DNA from: Paracyclopina nana
Taxonomy: Eukaryota > Arthropoda > Copepoda > Cyclopoida > Cyclopettidae
Assembly: GCA_019096065.1 (NCBI GenBank)
Contig: JAGUCH010000003.1
Span: 1,364,001 to 1,428,000 of the forward strand
DNA: 64,000 nt
Direction: 5' to 3'
Part shown: positions 10,201-22,575 of the stretch, piece by piece
Layout of the letters: the number at the start of each line of letters is the position of its first letter
Numbering within the stretch: position 1 is the stretch's first letter
Position numbers and translations under genes: made by a program
Notes under the pieces: model-generated
Seen by the model: only the letters and a program-made list of their open reading frames with translations
Told to the model about the DNA's origin: nothing
Databases searched by the model: none

Positions 10201-13200
10201 TTATCCAAGCTGAAAGTAAATGTGTTTTTCAGCCTAGCTAAAATGTGATTTTGCTGAGCTCGAAGAAAATGAGCATGACTTTCATAAAAATGCAATTGGA
10301 GGTGGAAGGTTGGGGGTCTTGCACATTACGTTTTACTTTGGCATTAGCCATGTGTTTCACCACTCTTTTTTATGGAGAGTGATTGCTTATATAGATTTTT
10401 CAGGACAGGACTCCAGGGGCCGAAAGGTAAGGGGATAATAAAGTGGATTCCGAGGGGAGGAACAGGAATGAAGGAGATGAAGCAAAAGGTTTCCCATATT
10501 GCATTCAGTGTACAAAATGTCAGGGGTTGTTGGACATATTTGAATGTTGTGCCGCTCTTTTGTGGTTATGACCCCATGCATGCTTCCCCTGGCCTCACAG
10601 AGAGCTGAATAAAAGCACAAACCTATTCAGAAAATACATTTTGAAAACAGACAATTCTTGACTTGTTGCATATTGATCCTCCAAACTTATTTTGGATCTT
10701 TCGTCATTTGTGCGTTAATTATTGGCACTTTTGTTGCTCACTTCATTGAAAACCGGGAAATTCAAATTTTGGCGCTAATTTTTGAGGGCTCGAGTAGGAG
10801 GAGCCTGTAATCAACTTTACCAGACATTTTTCTTCACAACTTGCGTAAAAAAGGCGCTTTCTATCTTCTGACAGCTTTTTCATGAAGCTCACTAACCATA
10901 TATCTCTACTTTTTTCGCCAGGAGTCAGAAGTTTAGTAGAACAGCACCAATATGAGGTCACTTTACATGAAAGATCATCTAAGATAAATGGCTAAATTAT
11001 CTTATAAAACATCCACAACTTTTAGTGAGGCTTTCTGAGAAAATTCAAGTTTCATTTTTGATGAAAAATTGAGTGCAGGATTTAATTGGGTAAAGCTATT
11101 ATTCAGCACGCTGCTAACAGCTTGCAGGGTGGTATTACCATAAATTTTGATCCGCAGGTAGCTTGTAAGCATGGGGATGTTGTATTTGGATCAATTGTGT
11201 TGTCCTGGCTCTCATTATTTATGACCCTATTATGGAAGAAGGTAATTATTGAGCAGAAATCCGCATCACACACACACACACCCTGCATGCACAAGTCTTT
11301 GAAAATGGCAGCCAATTAGAAAGGAAAACAATAAAAGTCTGTTTTGCTACCCAAGCTATTTTTTCCATGTCCGACTTTGTTTTTCGACTCATTAGTTGCA
11401 CCATTTAGTAAAGTTGTGTGTGTGTAATGATTAGCTGTTTCAAAAGCTGAATCCAGACTTTTTGCTGACAAGACAAACGTTCGCTAATGAAGAGGGGTGT
11501 TAAAACTGCAAGCTTTCATATGTTCGCTGAAAGCACTGAACTTTTTTGTCCGCGACTGTCAACAGCTCATTTGCAAGTTGCGTCATTTGAATTTTCGCGC
11601 GCTCCACAAGATGTAAACAAAGCCACGTGGTAGCTGCCGCCAAGTTGGCATTTTGTTTACTTCCTCAGAGTGAGACACGATGCAGGCTTGAGTTTGTTCT
11701 CACATTAATCAGTTATGCACTTCTCCCGCATCATTCGTTCAGAGTGAGAAAACAGATTGATCTAAAGTCTGGCTTTTCTCAACTTTTACCAGCAGCAGAG
11801 CACTGAGTAATAATAACAATCATCCATCATTCAATCAAAAGTCATGCAGAGGGAATTTCCGTCAATTTCTCCTCAAGTTGAGAGAGCAAAGGCGGGCATA
11901 AAAACAGAGAGCACTTTAATGACCCACATTTTGGGCACTAGTCATCCATCTTGGACACAACAACTACTTCTCCCCTAATCCTAGGCATTCTTTGAACGCA
12001 TAATTTTGCTGTCTGCGAAAAGAAGAGAATCTCGCTCTCAGGAGAGACCGTAAGACTTTTACTTTCTGCAGCCAACATGGGATACCATCAAACAGAGATA
12101 GCTGCTGAGCTGTCGAAGGTCCAAACTCAGCTTCCTAATGAGGTTGAGTGGCAAAAAACAGCTTCCAGTTGGCCAAAAAAGAGAGCGCATTATTAATCTC
12201 AGCAACCGATAGCTCAGATTTGTATTCGGCAAAAGTTGATCCTTATCATCATCTGCGAAAAAAATCTTATAAAGGCTAAAAAACAAGAATGCTGTCTTAA
12301 TGCAATTTTCGAAGGAATATGTGGAGTAAATCTGAAGTCTGCAGTATAATAAAGAAAGTGCTCCACTCTCCTAAATGTTTGACCAAGGAAAATGTGTCAT
12401 AGTGGAGAGGATGAGGGCCATTTATCACAGCAGTAGATGGCAAAAGTGAGCCTTTTTGCCCAGTTTTTCAATATAGTACTTCAATACTATATAGTGTAGT
12501 GTGCCAGTGTGTAAAAATGGACGAGTACGCGCGAGTAAATAGAAGGACAATCGAACCGAAGAAGAACTTGCGAGCAAAGTATTGAAGACTTCTCCCTCCT
12601 CTTCACAACTTCCAGCTTTCCAGGGTGACTCAAGTGGGTAATATCAGTCAAAAGTTAGCAGCAGCATAACTGAGGGCTTGTCCTCGAAAGGCCGAATTCT
12701 GGTTAGTCTCAAACTCTTACTATGATTTTACAGTTCATTTTTCAATCAACATCGAAAAGCTCTCATAAAGCCATGATTTGAAAAATGCTGAAAATGCACC
12801 TTGCTTCACTTTTTGTTGACAATGAGACCCCTCATCCAGTGAGTAATATGAGGCACTCTTTTTTTATAAGAGGGGGAGGGTGGAAGAAGCTAATAGTTAT
12901 TTCTCAGGCTTTGTTCTAGCTATTGCAGAGGCCGTAAACTAGCAAGGATCTTTTGTTGCCGTATTTATTAGCTGCCATATCTGAATGAGATTCGAACGTT
13001 CGCATTAGTTATCAGCGGGCAAAGAGGGGGCTTTTATCGACGAGGACCCAAGTTGTTTGGGCTGAATTCAATTTTATTAGGCCCTGCTGCTGCTCCAAGT
13101 TCGTGAGTGGAGAGAAACTTTGAAGTTTGGAGTGGCACAAGAATGCCTGGAACAACAGCAATAGTGGTATGGTATATCTGGTGAAAGCACTGGAATTGTC

Positions 13201-15429
13201 AATGTGGTTAGCGCGGAATGAGGCCTCATTTCGACTGATGGCTTTCGTAGGCCTTGAATCTCCCACAAAAGTGCCCGAAAGCAGATTTAAAGCGAGCCAT
13301 GTCTTCCGAAGCTTGGATATACTGTATTTTGCATATTTTTTGCAGTTTTGCACATAGTTTAATTCCAGCCTTTTCTTACCCTCTTGGCTTGGCAGCCAGC
13401 TTTCCATTTATCACTTTTTCAAAGCTGTTGCAACCTTATAAATTGGATTATAGTAGTGCATAGCAAAAAGGCGCGACAGCCTTAAGTAGCCAAGAACATA
13501 GTATTTCAGCCCTTTATAATATTCTGTACGCAGTTTTAAATGTGAAAGGGCAAGGAGAGGAGAAAAAGGCCGAAAAAGTCACCTACCTTGTATTTTTCCA
13601 GAGTCAAGATTTATTCTGCTAAGTAACAAATGCTTCACCCGCTATAGCTGCTCCACTTCTTTGTTGTTTTGTGAAAAATAGAATATGCAAACTTTTCCCT
13701 AGCCTAGATATGTAGCTAAAGCTGCCAGTGATCGAAGACACCTTTTAGCTAGACACTTTGAGAAAATAACTTTTCAAAACTGCGAGGAGGAGAGCTGCTC
13801 CTGCTACGTACAATGCAGCATGTTCTGCTTAAAATTCTGCAAAGTTACGCCGAGTTGATAGTATGCTGAAAAAAACCCTCCAATTTTCAATCGAAACAAA
13901 ATAAGTTCAGTCCCTGCTAGATCGTAAAGTCTGACACCTTTTTATGACGATTCCCTGGCAGTTCAATCGAAGTGTGTAAATTGAGATTTTTATGACGCGA
14001 CTGACCTGAAAAATTCAATGACCTATCGATGCTGATTTTATGGGGCTGCTGAGAAGACAAGATTGAGAGATCCAATCGTGATCATGGAGAGCTAGATCAG
14101 CTACTTTCGAAATAATGGCATCTGATGAAAAACGTGGTATTCAGTGAAATGTTGATGGATTGGACGATTGCATTTCACGGGTACTTTGCTCAACCTAAGG
14201 AGACCTCCTGATGCGAGCAAATTGGTTTTGCTAGTGGAAATGAAGCCATCACCTCAAAGGCTACACATTTCACGAGGAATGTTCACTCCAAACGTAAAAT
14301 CAGCTAAAAAGTCGATTAATTATTCACTTGGGCTGAGCTGACACTTGACAGGGTTGTTTATCTTAATTTTTTGCTGAGACTTAATACTCCTTTTTTTTGA
14401 AGAGAATAATGCTGGCAAAAGGTTCAGCTTGGCCATGCAATTGGTCATAGTGAAGGCCAATATTCAGAAGAATGCACTCATAAATCAAGCAAACACCTAT
14501 GGGGGAAACTGCGATGCAAACTGCCTTTGGCAGAAAGTCATAAAAGTGGAGGCTTCAGAGTTTTTTGCTGCTCGCTCCTCAATTGCTGACCCCATGAGGT
14601 TGACCTGATCTCTCTCCTATGTCAGGAATCACAATGAGCCCTCTTGTAATTCAGGAATAGAGACAGACGGCTGTTTCAGAGCCGGGGACCGACACAACTT
14701 GGAATTGCCGCAAAAAACGAGCGAGAACACCGATTTATTATGGCTACACTATTAGCAGACAACCTATGCAGAAAAAGAGTTTCACAGCCACGCCAAGCCG
14801 TAATTACTTTACTAGAATAAAAAATCGTCAGTCCCTGATATTTTTATAAGCTTTTGTAGAAGTGGGCAAAAATACCAGAAGTGGATTTTCTCAGTTCTTA
14901 TGTGTTTTGGCTTTTTTGACGGGCCAGTGGTGAAATTAGTATTCATATTTTCTTTCCAAGTGAAAGAATGGTTAAAATATGATTCTTTTTTGAGGCATTT
15001 CTCGCTATCCTAACTTTTCAAAGTTAGCTAGATCCTTTTGCAAACTACTATATCAGAAATGGCAGCTTTAGCAGCAACTGAGTGAGCTCAAGTGTGAATG
15101 CAGTGGTAGAAAAAGGTGCATTTTTGTGAAAAGCATACACAGACCTGCACGAAGAGAGCTCCATAACAACAACAACAACGGCACCTTTTTCAAAAGAAAT
15201 GCTTCTTCTCTTCTTCAAAAGAATAGCTGAATAATTTAGATAATAGATGTTCCGTAGGAATTCCCAGCTGTGAATTTCGGGCGCGAAAATTAGCCCACAC
15301 CACTTTTCTGCAGCGTTCTCCAGACCTGGCCATTGGCCGGTCGCAACAATCAAAAGAGCAAAGCAAAACAAACGAAGCATCTTCTCAACTTTTCAGCTGT
15401 TGAAATGTTGTCATGATTTCACCTAGTTT

Positions 15430-15443
15430 CCGCTAGGAGGCGC
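15430..15443 (+). promoter_or_regulatory. CTCF-like motif
   Basis: CCGCTAGGAGGCGC fits the CTCF core. A second, inverted partial match (GGCGCCATCTAACG, 15588-15601) lies about 150 bp downstream, giving a convergent pair. Confidence 0.35.
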
Positions 15444-16682
15444 AACGAATCGCTGTTGGCGGAATTTCCCGAGAGTTGCCATGCGCACTTGATATATTTT
15501 TGCCATTCGTTTGCCAAAAACCCCACAAAGTAAACTAATACAAACAAGAAAATCCAAGTCTGGTAAGACCTTTCCCCCCCAAACTCTGGCGCCATCTAAC
15601 GTCCAAAAATATTTTGATCTTGGCTACATAATGCAGAGGTATAATAAAATGTTTCAATTGAGCTCAGCAGAGATTGAAGTTGATTGGATTTGAAGCTCAG
15701 TAAAATCTTAGTGGCTTTGCTTCAAATGCAGAGACCGAGCCAGTAATGAAGACATTATAAAGCTACGCTCTCAGCGTGAGGCTGCTGAATAATAATGTTG
15801 TCTTGAATTGATGCTGGCCGAATCCATTTTCCAAAGAATTTCAGAATAATGGCCGTGACTTTTCGACAGCTAAAAACCACCTAGCTCAATTGAATTTTGG
15901 CCGTGCGGCGCAACTTTATGGACTGTAATGGCGAAGATAACGGCTTGTTCGTGAGCCTTTAATTGGCTTTTTTCAGGGTCGGTCTCTGGGGCAATTAAAA
16001 TTCTCCACAGCCGAATATTAGCTGCTGTTTGCATTAGAATCTCGTTCGAGAACCTGAACAAGAAGATTCTTTTGAAGGATTTTCAAATATATATTCCATT
16101 TGGTTCAAGCTTCACCGGTTTTCCTCACTAAATTGAAAGGCAAAAAGATTGTTTTCATTTCAAAACGAGATAAGCAGAGTGGATTTAGTTGCATTGAAGC
16201 AGGCCTGCAAAAAGTCCGCCATGCTTATCTACTGCCATGAGAGCAAGCTAATCAATCTTCTGAGTACACTCTCAACTCCTATATACACATTTGGTCGCGT
16301 ATATAAAAGGATTTGGTACATTATAGTACACAAAAAGCGCATGTCTGGGAAATATGTGACGTTTATTTTGATTGACACGCGCGCGTTCTCCACTGCTAAA
16401 AAATAAATACATAGTATGAAAAAGGCTTTAATTTCAATTCCCTGTCATGCTCGATTGGCTTGTGATTTCTTGCGATATTTTACTGAAGCACCTGCCCAAT
16501 TGAGAATAACAGCAGATTGCAGTAGTAAAAGTCATTCGCAATAATAAACTTTGTTTTCAACTCATTGGCAAGTCAATAAATCATCATCCAACTGCTGCTG
16601 ATGAGCTATTGGAAACTTTGGAAATTACCACATTATGCTAATTTGCAGTTACATCACGCGCGCGTGCCCGAATTTCGATTTG

Positions 16683-16837
16683 TTATTGGCATTGTTGTCG
16701 AAAAAACGCGGACTGTTGGATGCAAGTTTCGTGATTGATTGTCCCTCCAAATTTCTCAGCTTCTCTCGTGATTGGGCTGATGAGCATTTCCTCAATTGCA
16801 CCTGACTTTAACAGCCCAGGAAAGGATTCACAGTCGG
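16683..16837 (-). CDS. Weak candidate terminal exon, unknown protein
   Basis: On the minus strand a good acceptor (TTTCAATTGCAG) precedes 51 open codons with a compositionally protein-like product containing three Cys (ADCESFPGLLKSGAIEEM near its start). They end at TAA (16683-16685). I recognise no family, found no partner exon, and no close AATAAA follows. A 51-codon open stretch can easily arise by chance. Confidence 0.15.
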
Positions 16838-19800
16838 CTGCAATTGAAACACAACAAATGCGCAATATACTGGCAATTTTAAGAGAGGGCTTGTATCTAG
16901 TACACCATAATGTATAAAGGATTTTGGATAAATGGCAGCTGGCTAGAATGATTCATCAATTTTTAAGAAGCCTACTCCTATATGCTACATTTCCCTATTT
17001 ATTGGTAAAATGCAAATGAACTACGTTCAATAATGCTAGGACGTTTCAAATTATGGCTTGTCAGCAAAATTCGAGAATTTAGCATATTGTTGGAATAAAA
17101 CCTGAAGGGATATGGAGGTAATCGAAATTGCATATTTTCTGCCGGAATTGCGCATCAATTTGACCTGTTTTAATGAAAAATAGTATGTAGTCTGCTGGAA
17201 GCTGCAATTTGTCAATCTCTCACTTATTGAGCCCCCCGCTGAGCTCCAAGTGCGAGCTGCTCATCCAAGATGCAATAAGTGTTGCAGCCAGTAATTGACA
17301 TCAGAAGGGTACTGCTATTCACACAGAGAATAAACTCCAAAATCTGCCCTGAAAATGCCATATTGGCGAGCATGCAGCGAAGTCTGGTAACTCTTGTTGC
17401 GGTGCTAGGAAACATAAACAAAACAGAAGCTCAACATGTCAGCTGCGCCTCAGTTTCATAATTTAGATCAGCTGCATAATTTTGATGCACATTTCCCCCT
17501 ATGTGACCTAGCTCCATTCTATCTGCTGACAGAAGGAGCTCTATTAGTTTTGATTGGAGTCCAAATAATCCCCTTCATGATCATCACATGGAGAAAACTA
17601 ACAATACACAACTATCCTCTTACTCAGTAATGGCTCAGATTTGAGCCTTATCAGCTGCTTATGCTTTTGTGAAAAGTGCATACGATTTTTGCTAATTTGC
17701 ATTGCTAATGATCTGAAGTTCAGTTCAATCAATTGCTGGGCTTTTCCAATTTTAAATCAAAAGCTTGATTTCAGATTGCCTAAATTCAATAGAGTGAAAG
17801 AGTGGCAATTTTGAAAGGTCCGCACAGCTGACTTTTTTTGGAATGGGTAGTGTTTCAAGGCGAGACAAAAGACGAGGAACATGTTTTGTTCCTTGCTAGC
17901 AACTTGATATCTTGCTTAGTCTGAGCATTTGTGATATCTACCTCGGATTTACATATTAAATCTCCTGCTGGCTTGATTTGATTTCAAGCCCTCTGAACTA
18001 CAAATCCTCAGCCTACTTATAGCATCTCTTTTTGGTCTGTTTGCTTTTGGAACGAGCAGGTACGCTCAAATAAATTAGTGCCAACGATCATCTGGTTTTA
18101 TGAATTGAAACTTAAGTTTTAAATTCAAGCTTGAATTTCTTAGCTAAACGCAGCTTAACTAAATCTCAACAAAAATAGCACTACATTTAAGCCAATATAT
18201 GTTTTCGATTTTTTATTAAATAGATAGGCTGAAGCCATCTTTTGCAAGATCTGAAGGAAAGTAATCTTCAAAGTTGCATTTACTTTGTGTCTCCTGCTAA
18301 ACAGCTACACACTCTGTTTATCTTTGGTAACTCTTGCGCGCATGTTGTATTTGCGGGCGCAATTATGACAAGACTACAGAGATGCCGCTGCTCTAAAGTA
18401 AATAAAAGGGGCGTGAAATTACAACACTAGCTACGACGTGGCTATCTAAATATACGGCAGATTTTGCAGGAAATCCGGCCAAAGGTTTTTCAAAATCTTT
18501 AGCATAGCACGCTTTAAATCTCTTCCAGCTGCGGAGGAATTCAGTCATGATCTGATGATCTAAGACAAAGTGCAATTTCCGGGCAGCTTTTACCATCATC
18601 GATGATGATCTCTGCAACTAATCATTCATCATAATGTGAGGGCGAAACAAAGCTGACTCACTAATTGAAATGCTCTAGGATCTCGAGGTGATTGCTAAAT
18701 TATTTGCTTTTCCCTATTAAAATTCGAAATCTTTGATCTTCTTCCAGGCCTCGATATTTGCTGCAAGATTGGGCAGAATTAAAGTAAATTGGCATTATTT
18801 TCACTGCATCAAATAAAACTAGCTGATTTTGGCCGTTTTTTTCCCAGGTTTGTCAAAATGAACAAATTCACCCTCATTTCGTCTAGATTTTTTCGTGATG
18901 GAAGCATGCTTATCTAATATTTGGGTTTCCTCCTACTTTTCCATTTGATGAACAAGATCATTGCAATTATCAGGAAATGAAATCGGGATAAGCTTTAGCT
19001 ATTCTGTCTGACTGACATTGACCCCCCGATAATCTGACGAATTTTCTCATGAATTATGGACGCTCTGCGTAGCAAGAATCGATGGTGAAACAAATAATCC
19101 ACATATGGCTCTCGTTTTAGCGAGATTTTTATTCATGGCAGCAGCAAAGAATGATCATCATCTATTGCACGAGGGGCAGCACTCGAAAATGCTCCATTTT
19201 AGATATATCCATGTATAGCGTTGAAGTGCCATGAATTGTGTTGAAAAGTGAACATGACATATGACTAATGAGAGTCCAAAATGGGAAACCAAAATGGTGG
19301 AATAGGAAAAAAATCAATGGAGGGGAGCTGCAAAAAAAAAATGTGTGGTCACAATCATTTTTCACATTGGGCACATGGCCATCATTAGTAAAAAAGGGGA
19401 ACAGGGATATCAGATTTTTTAAATAGTTGGTAACTGTATATTGCATGCCAGATAATCCAGTCAGACATGAGGGGATTAAATTGTACATTTGAGCCACCAC
19501 AATAGAAAAACCCTTTTCCTCTCAATGATCACCCCAAGCCTGGGTAACTTACAACTTGTCAAAGCACTGTGGGAATTTATGTGGAGGCAAAAAAAATAAT
19601 CAGCCAAAAGTTTGCCCTGATTTTGTGCCAGCGCGGAATTCGAAACCGAGTGGATTATGGTCAATTTTGCTCTTTTTTATGGCCGCGTTGTTTACTTTTG
19701 CCATTCATGTAATAATCCCAGTGTGGGAAGCATGAAACTTTTTTGCCACAAGATTGTTATCATCATCGTAAGGTTGGAGATCCAACAACAACAAAAAAAA

Positions 19801-21554
19801 ATTGAGGTGTTACTCTCCATGTGAAAAATTGAACTTGAGATGTAATGAAGTGATGAGCTTGCATTTGCATGACAAAGGCAGCATTTTTGCTCCACAGCAA
19901 TTATCATATTGTGCTAGCTGTCTTGATTAACTTTTTCTTTACGTTCTGTCAATTTTCTGAAGGAACTTGACTTGAAGGCTGGCCCGCAGGTGGAAAAAGT
20001 TGCTTTGTCTTTTGAGGCAGATTTCTATACGGAGTAGAGTGAGAATTAATTGCTACACAACACTAGTAAAAAGGTGTGAACAATTGCAAAATATTGTTGT
20101 TATAAGGCTTTTTTGTGGCAAACAGAAATTGTTATATTGCCTTTCAGGCGTCATTATCTAGCGCACTTCTCCGCAATTTTAAACTCGCGTTGTTGACATT
20201 TTTGTTATTGTGCTACGCGCGTGCGAGTAATGACGCGTGCGCTCTGACCCGTGCGCTCATCAAAACAACAAAACGGCTGATGCTGTGAAATGTGAGCGCA
20301 GTAAATCAAACAGAAATGAATGAAAAACAGAGGATACTTCCACTCTCGGTGGCGGCATTTTTCACTGTGGTCCGGAACCAATTGTGTGTTTATGCCGTCG
20401 AGTTTTTGCTTGTTATTTTGGCCACTATGGACAGCAGACAGCAATTATGGCATAAATATTTGACTAGCTCCCGCCAAAAGTCATCATCAATCCTCACGAT
20501 ATTGCCTACTTTGCTAGCCTCTTCATTTCAATTATCAAAATCTTAGTGACAGCTTTGGTGGAAATGTACGCGAAACGATCATTATCACGCAATTCTCACA
20601 ACATTCAATATTCATGGCCGCAGCGAAAAAATGGCACAGATTGTTTTCAATAGAAAAGTGGCTTGTGCCTTTCTAGCCATGAAATATGAAAGCATTATGG
20701 CATACGCTCCATATTATTTATTGGTATAGCTACTATAGAAGTAGAGCCGCAGAAATGGACATGGACCGACCAAATCCATCTAGCTTTAATTCCCTTTAAA
20801 TGCGATCATAAAAGGGCAGCAATTTCCACGCACAAAAGTTCCTCTGAGCTTCTTTTGAAGCATGCAAAAGTAAAATTGGCCATTTAGCTTAAAAAGCCAT
20901 AAGTGTTTTCGACCTATCTCGAATCTTTATGACACATATGTTACACACACACTCTCACCAACCCTTTAATTTACATTTTTACCTAATGCACAATTTCAAT
21001 TTGTGAGTTGTTAATTTTTGGAAGTGTAAGCCCCATTTTTTATCGCGAGCAATTACGAAATTGGGCTGAATTGTGGAATTGCAGCCAATTAGCGCGCGAG
21101 TCATTATCTTTGCATATAAAACAACTATTTCTGAGCTCCTGGTGAAATCTGCACATGACTGTTTGCAATTCCTGGCAACGACTCAATGAATACATTATTT
21201 CGGCAACTTTTCTAAGTGGGCAAAATTCCCGAGTGAGAAATTCATACATGGAATACATAATAGTGCAACCAAATAGAATATGTGGCATATGGACAATACG
21301 AGGCCATACTGTAATGCTGGGACTCCGAAAGTCAACTTTGCTGACAATGGAGAGATCCTGCATGGTGGTAGTACACGTGTACGCATATACAATTTCAGCT
21401 TAGCCATTGCAGATGCTGATTTATGGCTACGACGGCTACCAGCAGAGCAATAATACGAGAGCATAGGGAAACTCGCGCGCGTCATTTTATTTGCTCTGAA
21501 ATGAGTCCTTAATCCATCTGAAATTGGAAGTCAATTTCTACATAATGCTACTAA

Positions 21555-21950
21555 TGCCTTGTTCATTTTTTAAGAATGCCGTAAGTTATGTAAAAAATTG
21601 GGTGTAAGAAAAGTGAATCTGTTGCTGACTGCCACTCAACGAGTTCAGCTTGGGACCGAGCAGCGTTTTTTACGGCAATTTTCGCTATTTGGTTTCATGA
21701 TTTTAAGCATTTTTTTTCATGAAAAACCAGCTTTCTTCGCGTTTCTTTTATAAAAAATTCTAATCTAAGTATTGATTTTGCTGGAAATGTTTAAAAAGTG
21801 GCCCATTAATTGACAAAATTAGATTTGTTTACTTTTGACTTGGCTTAAAGTTGATCTGATTTTTTTGTGTGTCCGCTGGAGCTCGTCGCGAGGCAATTTT
21901 TCTCCTTTCCTTAAGGTGTTTTCATCCATTTTCCTAAGGAGTTTTGTGAC
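21555..21950 (-). mobile_element. TWA-target MITE, copy 1 (reverse, degraded end)
   Basis: Reverse-orientation relative of the elements at 30848 and 43086. It begins TGCCTTGTTCAT after a TAA, and shares blocks such as GACTGCCACTCAACGAGTTC and AAAATTAGATTTGTTTACTTT with them. The far end has lost its inverted repeat, so the 3' limit is approximate. Confidence 0.65.
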
Positions 21951-21959
21951 ATTTGCCAT

Positions 21960-22400
21960 AGAGTATATATTTTTTCTTCGGCTACCAACCAACCATTTGT
22001 CAAATTCTAGCTTTACAGCTCACCTAACTTTGATTTTAGTGCAGCAGCCAAGCGAAATTCACACAAATGTCAGCCTGTGATTTATGCAGACCCTTAATGT
22101 CAATCGGGGTCAAAAAGATCTACTTTTCCATAAATTGTGCTGGGAGCAAAATTCGCTGCTAATTCCGAATTGAATTGCCCAGCAAATTGTGCGACGAGAT
22201 GTAGCTCAAGTTCTATTTTACACACAATGGGTGACCTGGAAAAAAAAGGAAGCTTAATAGCTTGTTCATCAATAGCAGCAGTATCCTTGGCAAAAAGTAT
22301 GTATCATATGCTATGCTGGTTTTATTGGTGTTTTGTGGCGCCACTCTCCGTTCCAAGTGCATTTCAGCTGCTGTAGCCGAGCAGACGTCGCGGCGTTTTG
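21960..22400. other. Non-coding stretch before the leader exon
   Basis: No gene is seen. It leads into the CpG-richer promoter at about 22380-22440. Confidence 0.4.
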
Positions 22401-22444
22401 ACGGAGAAGCGCATTAAAAGCAGCTCGGTTTCTCAGTCTTCAGT
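22380..22444 (+). promoter_or_regulatory. Core promoter with TATA-like box and tandem initiators
   Basis: A locally CpG-rich segment (GACGTCGCGGCG) is followed by ATTAAAAG (22413-22420) and two overlapping initiator matches, TCAGTC (22433) and TCAGTT (22440). The second lies about 28 bp from the TATA-like box. Transcription would run rightward into the leader exon. Confidence 0.55.
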
Positions 22445-22575
22445 TTGACTCGTACGCGTAACAACAGCAACAACTCTCATCAATTGACACAAGTGCACGA
22501 GCAGTGAAAAAAAAGCAATTGTACATTTGCTTGCTTTGAAAAAACAGTTTTTCTCCATAAATAATTCAAGAACAG
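22442..22575 (+). other. Probable non-coding 5' leader exon (sidestep-family gene)
   Basis: From the initiator to a perfect donor, ACAG|GTAAGT at 22575/22576, there are 134 nt with no ATG at all, as expected of a 5' UTR exon. The next rightward acceptor leading directly to a well-supported start codon is GTTGCAG at 32956-32962, just before the sidestep-family ATG at 33005. I therefore infer a leader intron of about 10.4 kb. The linkage is not proven from sequence alone. Confidence 0.5.

Larger units (their letters stand above)
7292..21551. other. Long gene-poor interval
   Basis: About 14 kb in which I find no gene I would defend. All frames are short (up to about 130 codons), mostly with opposing frames, and recognisable products are absent. 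It holds CTCF-like motifs at 15430 and 15589, a CA microsatellite near 11265-11280, and one weak minus-strand exon candidate (16683-16837). Some of it may be intron or cis-regulatory DNA of neighbouring genes. Confidence 0.4.

Noticed and set aside
13012-13407. 131-codon minus-strand frame with several overlapping frames
   Set aside because: No domain, splice signal or promoter; frames overlap on both strands with similar quality.
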